Positions 45,565 to 57,503 of a DNA stretch of 64,000 bases are shown here, in pieces; the stretch's first letter is position 1; the number at the start of each line of letters is the position of its first letter. The translations under genes and the position numbers were made by a program. The notes below the pieces were generated by a model. That model searched no databases and had not been told where the DNA came from. It saw nothing but the letters and a program-made list of their open reading frames with translations. This DNA comes from Serratia nevei (lineage in GTDB: Bacteria > Pseudomonadota > Gammaproteobacteria > Enterobacterales > Enterobacteriaceae): positions 310,001 through 374,000 of the forward strand of contig NZ_CP149940.1 of NCBI RefSeq assembly GCF_037948395.1. Reading direction: 5' to 3'.

Positions 45565-46673
45565 GCCCGTATCAGCCGTTTTTTCTGCGCCGTCTGCACC
45601 TCGATGCCCTGCGCCTCGCGGCGGGCAAGCTGCTGCGCCAGCGCCCAGTGGATATGTTCGTCCAGCATGGCGTCCTGGCCCAGGCGCGTGCGCAGCGCGA
45701 GCACAATGCCGTCCTCGTAGGGCGCATTGCCCAGCGCCACGGCGATATTGCGCAGCCAGCGCAGGTGGCCGATGCGGCGTATTGCTGAGCCTTCGGTGAT
45801 GCGCAGAAATTTTTCTTCCGTCCAGTTGAACAGATCGATCAGCTGCGGTGCATGCAGCGCGGCGCGTGGGCTGAAATCGTCTTCGTCGGTGAGCTGCGAA
45901 AAGCGGTTCCACGGGCAGATCAGCTGGCAGTCGTCGCAGCCGTAGATGCGGTTGCCGAGCAGCGGCCGGAATTCCTCCGGGATCGCGCCTTCCAACTCGA
46001 TGGTCAGGTAGGAGATGCAGCGCCGGGCGTCTACGGTATAGGGGGCGACGATGGCGCCGGTCGGGCAGGTGGTGATGCAGGCGACGCAGCGGCCGCACTG
46101 CTCTTCCTGCGGCTTATCCACCGGCAGCGGCAGGTCGATCAGCAGCTCGCCGAGGAAAAACCACGACCCGGCTTCGCGGTTGAGAATTAGTGAGTGTTTA
46201 CCAACCCAGCCGATGCCCGCCTTGGCGGCCAGCGCGCGTTCCATCACCGGCGCGGAATCGACAAAGGGGCGGAAATTCAACTCGCCGCAGTAGGCCTGGA
46301 TCTGATCGCCCAGCTTTTTCAGGCGCTGGCGCAACAGTTTGTGATAGTCGCGCCCCAGCGCGTAGCGGCTGACGTAACCCAGCTGCGGATTTTGCAAGGT
46401 GCTGGCAAACGCCGCCTTGGCCGGCAGGTAGTTCATGCGTACGCTGATCACCCGCAGCGTGCCCGGCAACAGTTCGTGAGGGCGCGCGCGCAGCATGCCG
46501 TGGCGCGCCATCCATTCCATCTCGCCGTGGTACTGCTTGTCGAGCCAGGCCTGCAGCTTCGGCTCTTCGAGGCTCAGGTCGGTATCGCAGATGCCAACCT
46601 GTTGGAATCCTAGCGATTGCCCCCATTGCTTGATATGTTGGGCGAGTTGATGGAGATCGAGGGGGTGCGTCAT
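45534..46673 (-). CDS. queG: Epoxyqueuosine reductase QueG
   Basis: A 379-residue cobalamin-dependent iron-sulfur enzyme that performs the last step of queuosine synthesis in tRNA. Two [4Fe-4S] motifs are visible, CGRCVACITTCPTGAI and CDDCQLICPWN. The N-terminal half is the cobalamin-binding nitroreductase-like region. Start codons of queG and the divergent nnr share two bases (CATG at 46671-46674). The C-terminal coding region overlaps the DnaA-box cluster. Confidence 0.97.
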   Translation of the reverse strand: MTHPLDLHQLAQHIKQWGQSLGFQQVGICDTDLSLEEPKLQAWLDKQYHGEMEWMARHGMLRARPHELLPGTLRVISVRMNYLPAKAAFASTLQNPQLGYVSRYALGRDYHKLLRQRLKKLGDQIQAYCGELNFRPFVDSAPVMERALAAKAGIGWVGKHSLILNREAGSWFFLGELLIDLPLPVDKPQEEQCGRCVACITTCPTGAIVAPYTVDARRCISYLTIELEGAIPEEFRPLLGNRIYGCDDCQLICPWNRFSQLTDEDDFSPRAALHAPQLIDLFNWTEEKFLRITEGSAIRRIGHLRWLRNIAVALGNAPYEDGIVLALRTRLGQDAMLDEHIHWALAQQLARREAQGIEVQTAQKKRLIRAVEKGLPRDA

Positions 46674-48186
46674 GACGGGCCACAGTGAAAAAGCATACGC
46701 TGACAGTTTACCACACTCTGTCTGGCCTGCGGATTGGATCCGTCGCTCGGAACCCGCGGCGGCGGCCTCGCTCGGTATTTCTCTTTACGATTTGATGCAG
46801 CGCGCCGGTCAGGCGGCCTACGCATTGGCGCGCAACGCGTACCCCTCCCGCGACCACTGGCTGGTGCTGTGCGGCCACGGCAACAACGGCGGCGACGGCT
46901 ATGTGGTGGCGCGCCTGGCGAAGGCGGCGGGCCTGCAGGTGACGCTGATCGCCTGCGAAGGCGCACGGCCTTTGCCGCCGGAAGCCGCAGCGGCCCGTCA
47001 GGCCTGGCTGGCCGCCGGCGGTGATATTCTGCCGGCGAACAGCCGCTGGCCGGCGTCTGTCTCTCTCATTATCGACGGCCTGTTAGGCACTGGCCTTGGC
47101 AGCGCGCCGCGTGCGCCTTACGACGCGCTGATCGAGGCCGTCAACCGCCATTCGGCGCCGGTGGTCGCGCTCGATATCCCGTCCGGCCTGCTGGCGGAAA
47201 GCGGCGCGGTGCCGGGCGCGGTCGTGCGTGCCGCGCACACCGTCACGTTCATCGGCCTCAAACCGGGATTGCTGACCGGCCAGGCGCGTGACTGGGTCGG
47301 GCAACTTCATCAGAATGCGCTAGGCTTATCGGGTTGGCTGGCGAAGCAACCGGAACAGATTCAGCGGCTTACCGCCGAGGCGTTGCCGCGCTGGCTGCAT
47401 CCGCGCCGCCCCTGCGCCCATAAGGGCGAGCATGGCCGCCTGCTGTTGGTGGGCGGCGACCGCGGATTCGGCGGCGCCATTCGCATGGCGGCGGAAGCGG
47501 CGCTGCGCAGCGGGGCGGGATTGGTGCGAGTGCTTACTCACATTGAACACGTCGCACCGCTGCTGGCGGCCCGGCCGGAGTTGATGGCGCAGGCGCTGGA
47601 CGAGGCGACGCTGCGGCAGGCGATGCAATGGGCGGATGTGCTGGTGATTGGCCCGGGGCTGGGCCAGGCTGAATGGGGCAAAAACGCCTTGAACGTGCTG
47701 CAAACCAGCGATAAACCGGCCTTGTGGGACGCCGATGCGCTGAACTTGCTGGCATTAAATCCCGAGAAACGGCAGAATCGCGTGATGACTCCGCATCCTG
47801 GAGAGGCGGCGCGGCTGTTGAGCTGCAGCACTGCCGACATCGAGAGTGATCGCTTACTTGCCGTGCGCAAGCTGACGGCGCGCTACGGCGGCGTGGCGGT
47901 GCTGAAAGGCGCCGGCACGCTGATTGCCGATGAGCAGGGGCAGATGGCGATCGCCGACGTCGGCAACGCCGGCATGGCCTCCGGCGGCATGGGCGATGTG
48001 CTGTCGGGTATCATCGGCGGTTTGCTGGCGCAAAAGCTCCCGCTGTATGATGCCGCCTGTGCGGGCTGCGTCGTACACGGCGCGGCCGGCGATCGCGTAG
48101 CGGAAAGACAAGGAACAAGAGGCATGTTGGCGACCGATTTACTGCCGGACATCCTTCATTTCGTTAACCCTGAGTGGGCAAAATAG
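46672..48186 (+). CDS. nnr: Bifunctional NAD(P)HX epimerase/dehydratase Nnr
   Basis: A 504-residue metabolite-repair enzyme. The N-terminal YjeF_N epimerase has [16 protein letters not shown]. The C-terminal ribokinase-like ADP-dependent dehydratase has [25 protein letters not shown] and [22 protein letters not shown] (in parts). Together they convert damaged hydrated NAD(P)H back to NAD(P)H. It is the first gene of the nnr-tsaE-amiB-mutL-miaA-hfq-hflXKC superoperon. Confidence 0.97.
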   Translation: MTGHSEKAYADSLPHSVWPADWIRRSEPAAAASLGISLYDLMQRAGQAAYALARNAYPSRDHWLVLCGHGNNGGDGYVVARLAKAAGLQVTLIACEGARPLPPEAAAARQAWLAAGGDILPANSRWPASVSLIIDGLLGTGLGSAPRAPYDALIEAVNRHSAPVVALDIPSGLLAESGAVPGAVVRAAHTVTFIGLKPGLLTGQARDWVGQLHQNALGLSGWLAKQPEQIQRLTAEALPRWLHPRRPCAHKGEHGRLLLVGGDRGFGGAIRMAAEAALRSGAGLVRVLTHIEHVAPLLAARPELMAQALDEATLRQAMQWADVLVIGPGLGQAEWGKNALNVLQTSDKPALWDADALNLLALNPEKRQNRVMTPHPGEAARLLSCSTADIESDRLLAVRKLTARYGGVAVLKGAGTLIADEQGQMAIADVGNAGMASGGMGDVLSGIIGGLLAQKLPLYDAACAGCVVHGAAGDRVAERQGTRGMLATDLLPDILHFVNPEWAK

Positions 48187-48196
48187 ACTTTATCGA

Positions 48197-48667
48197 ATGA
48201 AAGAACTCGTTTTACCTCTGCCGGACGAGGCAGCGACTGTCGCTTTGGGCACCACTTTGGCCAAGGCCTGCGATCGCGCCAGCGTCATCTATCTCTACGG
48301 CGACCTAGGCGCCGGTAAAACCACCTTCAGCCGTGGTTTCCTGCAGGCGTTAGGGCATCAGGGCAACGTCAAAAGCCCGACCTACACGCTGGTGGAACCC
48401 TATGCCTTGCAGCCGCTGGCGGTGTATCACTTCGATCTGTATCGCCTGGCCGATCCTGAAGAGCTTGAATTCATGGGCATTCGCGATTACTTCGCGCAAG
48501 ACGCCATCTGCCTGGTCGAATGGCCGCAACAGGGCACCGGCGTGCTGCCGGAGCCGGATCTGGCGCTGCATCTTTGCTATCAGGGCGAGGGGCGAGAGGC
48601 GAAGATCGAGGCGATTTCCACTTACGGCAGCCAGCTGTTAGACCGCATTCATGGATCACAGGGATGA
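48197..48667 (+). CDS. tsaE: tRNA threonylcarbamoyladenosine biosynthesis ATPase TsaE
   Basis: A 156-residue P-loop ATPase. Walker A is [13 protein letters not shown], followed by [11 protein letters not shown] and [15 protein letters not shown]. It works with TsaB and TsaD to form t6A at position 37 of ANN-decoding tRNAs. It starts 10 nt after nnr and amiB follows at once. Confidence 0.97.
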   Translation: MKELVLPLPDEAATVALGTTLAKACDRASVIYLYGDLGAGKTTFSRGFLQALGHQGNVKSPTYTLVEPYALQPLAVYHFDLYRLADPEELEFMGIRDYFAQDAICLVEWPQQGTGVLPEPDLALHLCYQGEGREAKIEAISTYGSQLLDRIHGSQG

Positions 48668-48674
48668 TGCCGCA

Positions 48675-50471
48675 ATGACGCACGTGTTGAAAAAATTTGC
48701 GGTCATCATGCTGATCGCCGTGCTGGGGCCACTCGGCGCGCTGAACGCGCTGGCGGCGTCTTCGCTGTCCGATATCAAAGTGTCCAACGCCCAGCGTGAA
48801 GCGACGGTGTCGGTGAGCTTCAATGGCCCGCCGGACTACGCGTTTTTCCCGCTGCACGGCCCGGATCGCGTGGTGCTGGACGTTAACCAGAAGGGCAAGG
48901 TCGGCGGCCTGCCGCTCAATTTCAGCGGCCAAAACCTGGTGAAAAGCATTCGCTCCAGCGCGCCGAAAGACGCTCAGAGCGTGCGCCTGGTGTTTGATCT
49001 GACCCAGCGCGCCAAAACCCGCGTCTCCACCCGCCAGAACGGCAGCGTGCATACCGTGGTGTTCACCATTACGGCCGAAGGCAGTGCCAATACGGTGGCG
49101 CGCAAGGCACCGGTGCAAACGCCTGCGCCGGTTGCGGTCAACCCACCGCCGCGTCAGGCGCCGGTCGCGGTGCGTGAAGCGCCGGAGCCGCCGCTGCGCA
49201 AAGCGCCGACGGGATCGAATCCCTTTACCAATAAACAGACCGTCGTCGCAGGCACCGCCACCGAAGTCACGCCGCGCAGCAGCCGCGTTTCCGCCGGTTC
49301 CGGCGATCGGGTGGTGGTGGCGATCGACGCTGGCCACGGCGGCCAGGATCCGGGCGCCATTGGCCCGAGCGGGCTGAAAGAAAAGAATGTCACCATCGCC
49401 ATTGCGCGCCGCCTGCAGGCGATGCTGGACGCCGATCCGCAGTTCAAACCGGTGCTGACGCGTACCGGCGACTACTTCATCTCGGTGATGGGGCGCTCCG
49501 ACGTTGCGCGCAAACAGGGCGCCAACGTGCTGGTCTCCATCCACGCCGACGCAGCGCCAAACCGCAGCGCCAGCGGGGCCTCCGTTTGGGTGCTGTCCAA
49601 TCGCCGCGCCAACAGCGAAATGGCCGGCTGGCTCGAACAGCATGAGAAACAATCCGAACTGCTCGGCGGCGCCGGCGATCTGCTGGCCAACAGCCAGGCA
49701 GACCCTTACCTGAGCCAGGCGGTGCTGGATCTGCAGTTCGGCCACTCGCAGCGCGTCGGGTATGACGTGGCGGTGAAAGTGCTGCAGCAGCTGCAGAGCG
49801 TCGGATCGCTGCACAAACGCCGGCCGGAACATGCCAGCCTGGGCGTGCTGCGCTCACCGGATATTCCCTCGCTGCTGGTGGAAACCGGATTTATCAGTAA
49901 TAGCACGGAGGAGCGGCTGCTGGGCAGTAGCGCGTATCAGGAGAAGATTGCCAAGGCCATTCATAACGGCCTGCGCAGCTACTTCCTGGCGCATCCGCTG
50001 CAAGCCGACCCAAAGGTGGAAAACCGACCGCTGGACGTCGCAGCGGCGGTTAACACCTCAACACCAGACGTGCGCCAGCCTGAGCCTATCGTTAGCTCGG
50101 CCGGCGCGAGCCGCAGCGTAAGCGGCAAGACCCAGATCCACGTGGTGAAGCGGGCGGAAACGCTGTCCGGCATCGCCGACAGCTACGGCACCACCATGGC
50201 GGCGCTGCGGGATCTGAACAAACTGAAAAAAGACGGCGTGTGGGTCGGGCAACGCCTGAAGGTGCCGGCGGGGAAAACCGCCGCCGTCACCACCGTCGCC
50301 AAGGCGAGAACGCCGGCCAAGAAGCCGTCTAAACATAAAGTGGCCCGCGGGGATACGCTCTCCTCCATCGCTTCTCGCTATGGGGTCAGCGTCGGCGATC
50401 TGAAACGGGTCAATAATCTGAAGTCGGACGTCGCGCCGCTGGATCGGACGCTGACCATTCCGCAGGCCTAG
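48675..50471 (+). CDS. amiB: N-acetylmuramoyl-L-alanine amidase AmiB with two LysM domains
   Basis: About 598 residues. Signal peptide, AMIN domain ([10 protein letters not shown] to about residue 135), a Pro-rich linker, then the Amidase_3 zinc domain ([30 protein letters not shown]). Two C-terminal LysM repeats lie at about residues 489-532 and 554-597. It cleaves peptide crosslinks from glycan at the septum under EnvC/FtsEX control. E. coli AmiB (445) lacks the LysM pair. The ATG at 48675 is preferred: an ATG at 48651 inside tsaE has no ribosome site, and AGGGA lies 11 nt before 48675. Confidence 0.95.
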   Translation: MTHVLKKFAVIMLIAVLGPLGALNALAASSLSDIKVSNAQREATVSVSFNGPPDYAFFPLHGPDRVVLDVNQKGKVGGLPLNFSGQNLVKSIRSSAPKDAQSVRLVFDLTQRAKTRVSTRQNGSVHTVVFTITAEGSANTVARKAPVQTPAPVAVNPPPRQAPVAVREAPEPPLRKAPTGSNPFTNKQTVVAGTATEVTPRSSRVSAGSGDRVVVAIDAGHGGQDPGAIGPSGLKEKNVTIAIARRLQAMLDADPQFKPVLTRTGDYFISVMGRSDVARKQGANVLVSIHADAAPNRSASGASVWVLSNRRANSEMAGWLEQHEKQSELLGGAGDLLANSQADPYLSQAVLDLQFGHSQRVGYDVAVKVLQQLQSVGSLHKRRPEHASLGVLRSPDIPSLLVETGFISNSTEERLLGSSAYQEKIAKAIHNGLRSYFLAHPLQADPKVENRPLDVAAAVNTSTPDVRQPEPIVSSAGASRSVSGKTQIHVVKRAETLSGIADSYGTTMAALRDLNKLKKDGVWVGQRLKVPAGKTAAVTTVAKARTPAKKPSKHKVARGDTLSSIASRYGVSVGDLKRVNNLKSDVAPLDRTLTIPQA

Positions 50472-50493
50472 CGCCATCGCTACAGGAGTCAGC

Positions 50494-52377
50494 ATGCCTA
50501 TCCAGGTGTTACCGCCACAGCTCGCCAACCAGATCGCCGCCGGAGAGGTGGTTGAACGCCCCGCGTCGGTCGTCAAGGAGCTGGTGGAAAATAGCCTGGA
50601 CGCCGGCGCGACGCGCATCGATATCGACATTGAACGCGGCGGCGCCAAGCTTATCCGCATTCGCGACAACGGCTGCGGCATTGGCAAGGACGATCTGGCA
50701 CTGGCGCTGGCGCGGCACGCCACCAGTAAAATCAGCACGCTCGACGACCTGGAGGCGATCGTCAGCCTCGGTTTTCGCGGCGAAGCCCTGGCCAGTATCA
50801 GTTCGGTTTCCCGTTTGACCCTGACGTCGCGCACCGCCGAGCAGAGCGAGGCGTGGCAAGCCTATGCCGAAGGGCGCGAGCAGGCGGTGACGGTCAAACC
50901 CGCCGCGCACCCGGTCGGCAGCACGCTGGAAGTGCTGGATCTGTTTTACAACACCCCGGCGCGCCGCAAGTTCATGCGCACCGAGAAAACCGAATTCGGC
51001 CATATCGACGAAGTGGTGCGGCGCATCGCGCTGGCGCGTTTCGATGTGGCGATCAACCTCAGCCACAACGGCAAACTGATCCGTCAATACCGGGCGGCGA
51101 AAGAAGAGAGCCAGCACGAGCGCCGTTTGGGCAGCATCTGCGGCCCGGCATTTTTGCAGCATGCGCTGAACATCGACTGGCAGCACGGCGATCTGAGCAT
51201 CCGCGGTTGGGTGGCGGATCCGGCCGGGGCGCGCCAGCTGGGTGAAATGCAGTACTGCTACGTCAACTGCCGCATGATGCGCGATCGCTTGATCAACCAC
51301 GCCATTCGTCAGGCCTATCAGGATCAGCTGAAAGACGATCAGCAGCCCGCTTACGTGCTGTATCTGGAGGTCGATCCGCACCAGGTGGACGTCAACGTTC
51401 ATCCCGCCAAGCACGAAGTGCGTTTCCATCAGGCGCGGCTGGTGCACGATTTTATCTACCAGGCGGTAACCACCGTGCTGCAGCAGGCCGGTCAGACGCC
51501 GCCGCTGCCGCTGGCGGAAACGCCTGACGAAGCGCCTGCGCCGGTCTGGCAGCCGGAAAACCGCGTCGCCGCCGGCGGCAACCATTTTTCTCAGCCTGCG
51601 CCGCGTCGCGAAACGCCGCCACCGGCCGGCGTCGCCCGCGAGCGTGCACCGCAGACGGGTTGGCAAACGGCGGGCGGTTACCAGAAACGCGAAGGCGAGC
51701 TGTACGGTAAACTGATGCAGCCCGCCGCCGAGCCGCAGGCCGATGCGGCGCCGGAAGTTTCGAGCAAGCCGCCGCTGTTCCCGTCGGCGAAAGCCGCAGC
51801 GGAAACGCCGTTGGCGAGCGGCCAGCACAGTTTTGGCCGGGTGCTGATGATCCACCCGCCGTGCTACGCGTTGATTGAACAGCGCCAGCAGCCGGCGTTG
51901 CTCAATCTGACGGTGGCCGAGCGCTGGCTGCGCCAGGCGCAGCTCAACCCGCCGACGGAAGGGCTGCGGCCGCAGCCGCTGCTGATCCCAGTCAAGCTGA
52001 CGTTGGACAAGCGCGAAGTGGCGGCCATCGCGCGGCATCAGGCGCTGCTGACGATGATGGGGCTGGATCTGCAGGCGGATCACGGCCGTGTGACGCTGCG
52101 CGCAGTGCCTTTACCATTACGCCAACAAAATTTACAAAAACTGATACCCGAACTGTTAGGCTATCTGGCCGAACATCAGGAGATGTCGCCCGCGGTGCTG
52201 GCCACCTGGCTCGCTCGCCGCCTTGGCAGCGAACATGAACAGTGGAACACCTCTCAAGCGATACAATTGCTGACCGACGTTGAACGACTTTGCCCGCAGC
52301 TGGTCAAATCGCCACCGAGCGGACTTTTACAACCCGTTGATTTACAGGCCGCACTGGCGGCCCTCAAGCATGACTGA
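50494..52377 (+). CDS. mutL: DNA mismatch repair protein MutL
   Basis: A 627-residue GHKL-type ATPase. ATP-site motifs are [18 protein letters not shown] and [13 protein letters not shown]. An ordered N-terminal domain up to about residue 335 is followed by a Pro/Ala-rich linker and the C-terminal dimerisation domain. It links MutS mismatch recognition to MutH and UvrD. The gamma-proteobacterial form lacks the endonuclease motif DQHAxxER of other MutLs, and none is seen here. The miaA start overlaps its stop by 8 nt. Confidence 0.98.
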   Translation: MPIQVLPPQLANQIAAGEVVERPASVVKELVENSLDAGATRIDIDIERGGAKLIRIRDNGCGIGKDDLALALARHATSKISTLDDLEAIVSLGFRGEALASISSVSRLTLTSRTAEQSEAWQAYAEGREQAVTVKPAAHPVGSTLEVLDLFYNTPARRKFMRTEKTEFGHIDEVVRRIALARFDVAINLSHNGKLIRQYRAAKEESQHERRLGSICGPAFLQHALNIDWQHGDLSIRGWVADPAGARQLGEMQYCYVNCRMMRDRLINHAIRQAYQDQLKDDQQPAYVLYLEVDPHQVDVNVHPAKHEVRFHQARLVHDFIYQAVTTVLQQAGQTPPLPLAETPDEAPAPVWQPENRVAAGGNHFSQPAPRRETPPPAGVARERAPQTGWQTAGGYQKREGELYGKLMQPAAEPQADAAPEVSSKPPLFPSAKAAAETPLASGQHSFGRVLMIHPPCYALIEQRQQPALLNLTVAERWLRQAQLNPPTEGLRPQPLLIPVKLTLDKREVAAIARHQALLTMMGLDLQADHGRVTLRAVPLPLRQQNLQKLIPELLGYLAEHQEMSPAVLATWLARRLGSEHEQWNTSQAIQLLTDVERLCPQLVKSPPSGLLQPVDLQAALAALKHD

Positions 52378-53311
52378 AACTGAAATGACACCACGTCCCC
52401 CGGCTATTTTCATCATGGGGCCGACCGCCTCGGGCAAGACCGCGCTGGCGATCGCGCTGCGCGAACGCCTGCCGGTGGAACTGATCAGCGTCGATTCCGC
52501 GCTGATTTATCGCGGCATGGATATCGGCACCGCCAAGCCGAGCGCTGAAGAATTGGCGCAGGCGCCGCATCGGCTGATCGATATTCGCGATCCCGCCGAA
52601 GCTTACTCGGCCGCGGAGTTTCGCGCCGACGCGCTGAAGGAGATGGCCGACATCACCGCCGCCGGGCGCATTCCGCTGCTGGTCGGCGGCACCATGTTGT
52701 ATTTCAAGGCGTTGTTGGAAGGATTGTCGCCGCTGCCGTCTGCCGATCCCGCGGTGCGCGAGCGCATCGAACGGCAAGCGGCGGAGCAGGGTTGGGAAGC
52801 GTTGCACCGTCAGTTACGGGCGATCGATCCGGTCGCGGCATTGAGAATTCATCCGAATGATCCGCAGAGACTGTCCAGAGCACTGGAAGTTTTTTTTATT
52901 TCGGGTAAAACTTTAACGGAACTGACTAAAATTTCGGGTGAATCGTTACCGTATCAAGTTCACCAATTTGCGATAGCGCCGACCAGCCGTGAGTTGATCC
53001 ATCAACGCATCGAGCTGCGGTACCATCAAATGTTGGCGGCGGGTTTTGAGACGGAAGCGCGTGCACTTTTCGCACGGGGTGATTTGCATACGGACTTGCC
53101 CTCCATTCGCTGTGTCGGTTACCGCCAGATGTGGTCATACTTGTCTGGTGAAATTAGTTACGATGAGATGGTTTATCGTGGTATTTGCGCAACACGTCAG
53201 TTGGCTAAACGCCAGATGACCTGGTTACGGGGTTGGGAGTCGGTCCATTGGTTGGACAGTGAAAAGCCGGGAGAGGCTTTGGACTCGGTGACACAGGTTG
53301 TTAGTGCATAG
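52370..53311 (+). CDS. miaA: tRNA dimethylallyltransferase MiaA
   Basis: A 313-residue enzyme that puts a dimethylallyl group on A37 of tRNAs reading UNN codons. P-loop is [11 protein letters not shown]; other conserved stretches are [17 protein letters not shown] and [19 protein letters not shown] (in parts). It starts with ATG at 52370, in the sequence ATGACTGA shared with the mutL stop. The last third (from about 52850) is markedly AT-richer than the first, which may reflect the promoters of hfq known to lie inside miaA in E. coli. Confidence 0.97.
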   Translation: MTETEMTPRPPAIFIMGPTASGKTALAIALRERLPVELISVDSALIYRGMDIGTAKPSAEELAQAPHRLIDIRDPAEAYSAAEFRADALKEMADITAAGRIPLLVGGTMLYFKALLEGLSPLPSADPAVRERIERQAAEQGWEALHRQLRAIDPVAALRIHPNDPQRLSRALEVFFISGKTLTELTKISGESLPYQVHQFAIAPTSRELIHQRIELRYHQMLAAGFETEARALFARGDLHTDLPSIRCVGYRQMWSYLSGEISYDEMVYRGICATRQLAKRQMTWLRGWESVHWLDSEKPGEALDSVTQVVSA

Positions 53312-53413
53312 GTTGGGTGATTGTGTACAATTGCTGAGTATTCAGCGCGCAAATTTTTTACGTCGTTTATTTTAGAGCCGACAGGTTCTTAGTTACAAAC
53401 AACAAGCAAATAA

Positions 53414-53734
<321 letters not shown>

Positions 53735-53764
53735 AGCGCGTTGCAAGTCAACCATGACGGGGAG

Positions 53765-53789
53765 CATAAGCAGCCGCGGGCTGTTTATG
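53765..53789 (+). repeat. Hairpin between hfq and hflX
   Basis: CATAAGCAGCC pairs with GGCTGTTTATG (one G-T pair) around a 3-nt loop. There is no T-run. It may stabilise hfq mRNA or reduce read-through into hflX. Confidence 0.55.
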
Positions 53790-53832
53790 TCCCCCAAACT
53801 CACGGTGAGTGTCCGTTTGAGAGGTTGCACGC

Positions 53833-55113
53833 TTGTTTGACCGTTATGAAGCCGGTGAGCAGGCCGTACTGGTTCATATCTATTTCTCGCAAGACAAAGA
53901 TACGGAAGACCTCAACGAGTTCGAATCGTTGGTTTCCTCAGCCGGTGTCGAAGCTTTGCAAGTGGTGACTGGTAGCCGCAAAGCCCCGCATCCGAAGTAC
54001 TTTGTCGGCGAAGGAAAGGCCGAAGAAATTGCAGATGCGGTGAAAGCCAGCGGCGCGTCTGTTGTCCTGTTTGATCATTCCCTTTCCCCGGCGCAGGAAA
54101 GAAACCTCGAGCGCCTGTGCGAATGCCGGGTGATCGATCGCACCGGGCTGATTTTAGACATCTTCGCCCAGCGTGCCCGCACCCATGAAGGTAAGCTGCA
54201 GGTGGAGCTGGCGCAGTTGCGTCACATCGCCACGCGTCTGGTACGCGGCTGGACGCACCTGGAGCGGCAAAAAGGGGGGATTGGCCTGCGCGGGCCGGGG
54301 GAAACCCAGCTTGAGACCGACCGTCGCCTGTTACGCGATCGCATCAGCTTGATTCTGCGCCGCCTGGAGCGGGTAGAAAAGCAGCGTGAACAAGGCCGAC
54401 GCGCGCGGACCCGCGCCGATGTGCCGACCGTATCGCTGGTGGGCTACACCAACGCCGGCAAATCCACCCTGTTTAACCGAATAACGTCTGCCGAGGTGTA
54501 TGCGGCGGACCAGCTATTTGCCACCCTGGATCCTACGTTGCGGCGCATTGACGTGCCGGACGTGGGGGATACCGTGTTGGCGGATACCGTAGGCTTTATC
54601 CGGCACCTGCCGCACGATCTGGTGGCCGCCTTCAAGGCGACGCTGCAGGAAACGCGCCAGGCATCTCTGCTGCTGCACGTCATCGATGCCGCAGATCCGC
54701 GCGTCGATGAGAACATCGAAGCGGTGAACACCGTGCTGGCGGAGATAGACTCGGATGAAATCCCTACACTGTTAGTGATGAACAAAATAGATATGCTGGA
54801 CGATTTTGTGCCGCGTATCGACCGCAACGACGAAAACCTGCCGATCCGGGTGTGGCTGTCCGCCGCCAGCGGAGAGGGTATTCCGTTGCTGTATCAGGCG
54901 TTGACGGAGCGCTTATCGGGGGAGATCGCGCATTACGAATTGCGCTTACCGCCACGGGCAGGCCGTCTTCGCAGCCGTTTTTACCAGCTTCAGGCGATTG
55001 AAAAAGAGTGGAACGAAGAGGACGGCAGCATTGGCGTGGTGGTGCGAATGCCGATCGTCGAATGGCGTCGTCTCTGCAAGCAAGAACAGGACCTGATTGA
55101 CTTTATCGTATGA
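53833..55113 (+). CDS. hflX: GTPase HflX
   Basis: A 426-residue Obg-HflX superfamily GTPase. The HflX N-terminal domain has [17 protein letters not shown] and the [20 protein letters not shown] region. G-domain motifs are [22 protein letters not shown] and MNKIDM. It splits stalled 70S ribosomes, especially after heat stress. The start is TTG at 53833 ([10 protein letters not shown], aligned with the N-terminus of E. coli HflX), with AGAGG about 7-8 nt upstream. Confidence 0.97.
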   Translation: MFDRYEAGEQAVLVHIYFSQDKDTEDLNEFESLVSSAGVEALQVVTGSRKAPHPKYFVGEGKAEEIADAVKASGASVVLFDHSLSPAQERNLERLCECRVIDRTGLILDIFAQRARTHEGKLQVELAQLRHIATRLVRGWTHLERQKGGIGLRGPGETQLETDRRLLRDRISLILRRLERVEKQREQGRRARTRADVPTVSLVGYTNAGKSTLFNRITSAEVYAADQLFATLDPTLRRIDVPDVGDTVLADTVGFIRHLPHDLVAAFKATLQETRQASLLLHVIDAADPRVDENIEAVNTVLAEIDSDEIPTLLVMNKIDMLDDFVPRIDRNDENLPIRVWLSAASGEGIPLLYQALTERLSGEIAHYELRLPPRAGRLRSRFYQLQAIEKEWNEEDGSIGVVVRMPIVEWRRLCKQEQDLIDFIV

Positions 55114-55181
55114 TCATATCCTGTTACATTTATGCTTCGCGAAAGCCTGAAGTACCCAATCACAGAATATGGAGCTAAAAC

Positions 55182-56432
55182 ATGGCGTGGAATCAGCCCG
55201 GTAATAACGGACAGGACCGCGACCCGTGGGGGAGCAGCAATAACAATGGCGGCAACTCTGGCGGTAACAACAAAGGCGGTCGTGATCAAGGGCCACCTGA
55301 TTTGGACGATATCTTCCGTAAACTGAGCAAGAAATTGAGCGGTTTTGGCGGGGGCAAAGGCTCCAACAGCAATAGCGGCGGCACCGGCACCTCTGGTCCG
55401 GGCTTCAGCGGCCGCATTATCGGTATCGCGGCGGTGGCCGTGGTGGTGATCTGGGCCGCCAGCGGCTTCTACACCATCAAGGAAGCTGAGCGCGGCGTCG
55501 TGACGCGTTTCGGCAAGTTCAGCCACCTGGTGCAGCCGGGTCTGAACTGGAAGCCGACCTTCATCGACGACGTGCGTCCGGTGAACGTGGAATCCGTGCG
55601 CGAGCTGGCGGCGTCCGGCGTGATGCTGACCTCCGATGAAAACGTGGTGCGCGTGGAAATGAACGTGCAGTACCGCGTGACCAACCCGGAAGCGTACCTG
55701 TTCAGCGTCGTCAATGCCGACGACAGCCTGAGCCAGGCGACCGACAGCGCCCTGCGCGGCGTGATCGGCAAATACTCGATGGACCGCATCCTGACCGAAG
55801 GCCGTACCGTGGTGCGTAACGATACGCAGCGCATGCTGGAAGAGACCATTCGTCCTTACAACATGGGCATCACGCTGCTGGACGTCAACTTCCAGGCGGC
55901 GCGTCCGCCGGAAGAGGTGAAGGCGTCGTTCGACGATGCGATCGCCGCGCGTGAGAACGAGCAGCAATACATCCGTGAAGCGGAAGCTTACGCCAACGAA
56001 GTTCAGCCGCGTGCGAACGGCCAGGCGCAGCGTCTGCTGGAAGATTCCAAGGCTTATAAAGACCGTACCATCCTGGAAGCGCAGGGTGAGGTGGCGCGCT
56101 TTGCCAAACTGTTGCCGGAATACAAGTCCGCTCCACAGATCACCCGCGAGCGTCTGTATATCGAAACCATGGAAAAAGTGCTGGGCCATACCCGTAAGGT
56201 GTTGGTGAGCGACAAAGGCAACAACCTGATGGTGCTGCCGCTGGATCAGATGCTGCGCGGTCAAGGCGCGGCGCCGGAGAGCGGCAACAAGGATACCAGC
56301 CTGATTCGCCTCAATCCGAATCCTGCGCCGGCTGCCAACAGCAGCACTCCGCGTACCAGCGGCGGTTCGATTATGGATCAGCGCCGGGCGAATGCGCAGC
56401 GTGACGACACCACTCGCGTAGGGAGAGAGTAA
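55182..56432 (+). CDS. hflK: FtsH modulator HflK
   Basis: A 416-residue SPFH/band-7 protein. A Gly/Asn-rich cytoplasmic N-terminus (about residues 1-75) is followed by one membrane helix (GIAAVAVVVIWAASGFYTI in parts), the band-7 domain and a helical region. With HflC it forms a large periplasmic cage around the FtsH protease and limits its action on membrane proteins and phage lambda cII. It is 3 nt from hflC. Confidence 0.98.
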   Translation: MAWNQPGNNGQDRDPWGSSNNNGGNSGGNNKGGRDQGPPDLDDIFRKLSKKLSGFGGGKGSNSNSGGTGTSGPGFSGRIIGIAAVAVVVIWAASGFYTIKEAERGVVTRFGKFSHLVQPGLNWKPTFIDDVRPVNVESVRELAASGVMLTSDENVVRVEMNVQYRVTNPEAYLFSVVNADDSLSQATDSALRGVIGKYSMDRILTEGRTVVRNDTQRMLEETIRPYNMGITLLDVNFQAARPPEEVKASFDDAIAARENEQQYIREAEAYANEVQPRANGQAQRLLEDSKAYKDRTILEAQGEVARFAKLLPEYKSAPQITRERLYIETMEKVLGHTRKVLVSDKGNNLMVLPLDQMLRGQGAAPESGNKDTSLIRLNPNPAPAANSSTPRTSGGSIMDQRRANAQRDDTTRVGRE

Positions 56433-56435
56433 TCA

Positions 56436-57440
56436 ATGCGTAAGTCTTTTGTAGTTATTGTCCTCGCGGTGCTGGTGGTGCTGTACGCTTCGCTGTTCGT
56501 GGTGCAGGAAGGCCAGCGCGGCATCGTGCTGCGCTTCGGCAAGGTTCTGCGCGACGGCGAAAACAAGCCGCTGGTGTATGCGCCGGGTCTGCACCTCAAG
56601 ATCCCGTTCATCGAGACCGTGAAGAACCTGGATGCGCGTATCCAGACCATGGATAACCAGGCCGATCGTTTCGTGACCAGCGAGAAGAAAGACCTGATCG
56701 TCGACTCCTATCTGAAGTGGCGCATCAGCGACTTCAGCCGTTACTATCTGGCGACCGGCGGCGGCGACGTCTCCCAGGCCGAAGTGCTGCTGAAGCGTAA
56801 GTTCAGCGACCGTCTGCGTTCCGAAATCGGCCGCCTGGACGTGAAAGACATCGTGACCGACTCGCGCGGCAAGCTGATGTCCGACGTGCGTGACGCGCTG
56901 AACACCGGCACCGTGGGTGACGGCGAAGAAGTGGCGACCACCGAAGCCGATGACGCTATCGCCTCTGCGGCGGCGCGCGTTGAGCGGGAAACCACCGGCA
57001 AACAGCCGCAGGTGAACCCGAACAGCATGGCGGCGCTGGGCATCGAAGTGATCGACGTGCGTATCAAGCAGATCAACCTGCCGGCGGAAGTGTCCGACGC
57101 CATCTACCAGCGTATGCGCGCCGAGCGTGAAGCGGTAGCCCGTCGTCTGCGCTCGCAGGGCCAGGAAGAAGCCGAGAAGCTGCGCGCCAGCGCGGACTAC
57201 GAAGTGACCCGTACCCTGGCGGAAGCCGAGCGTCAGGCGCGTATCACCCGCGGTGAAGGCGATGCAGAAGCGGCCAAGCTGTTCGCCAACGCGTTCAGCC
57301 AGGATCCGGACTTCTATGCCTTTATCCGCAGCCTGCGTGCCTATGAAGCCAGCTTCAAGGACAACCAGGACGTGCTGGTACTGAGCCCGGACAGCGATTT
57401 CTTCCGCTACATGAAGTCGCCTGATACCCTGCGCAAGTAA
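56436..57440 (+). CDS. hflC: FtsH modulator HflC
   Basis: A 334-residue SPFH/band-7 protein with an N-terminal membrane anchor (FVVIVLAVLVVLYASLFVV in parts) and a periplasmic band-7 domain. A long helical segment rich in Arg, Glu and Ala (RMRAEREAVARRLRSQGQEEAEKLRA in parts) completes it. It is the obligatory partner of HflK. A terminator follows. Confidence 0.98.
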   Translation: MRKSFVVIVLAVLVVLYASLFVVQEGQRGIVLRFGKVLRDGENKPLVYAPGLHLKIPFIETVKNLDARIQTMDNQADRFVTSEKKDLIVDSYLKWRISDFSRYYLATGGGDVSQAEVLLKRKFSDRLRSEIGRLDVKDIVTDSRGKLMSDVRDALNTGTVGDGEEVATTEADDAIASAAARVERETTGKQPQVNPNSMAALGIEVIDVRIKQINLPAEVSDAIYQRMRAEREAVARRLRSQGQEEAEKLRASADYEVTRTLAEAERQARITRGEGDAEAAKLFANAFSQDPDFYAFIRSLRAYEASFKDNQDVLVLSPDSDFFRYMKSPDTLRK

Positions 57441-57461
57441 GCGCGGCAGGCAATCTGATCG

Positions 57462-57494
57462 AGGGCCCGTTTACGCGGGCCCTTTCTCGTTTTT
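57462..57494 (+). terminator. Terminator after hflC
   Basis: AGGGCCCG-TTTACG-CGGGCCCT followed by TTCTCGTTTTT, the likely end of most superoperon transcripts, before yjeT. Confidence 0.85.
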
Positions 57495-57503
57495 GGGGGA
57501 TGC

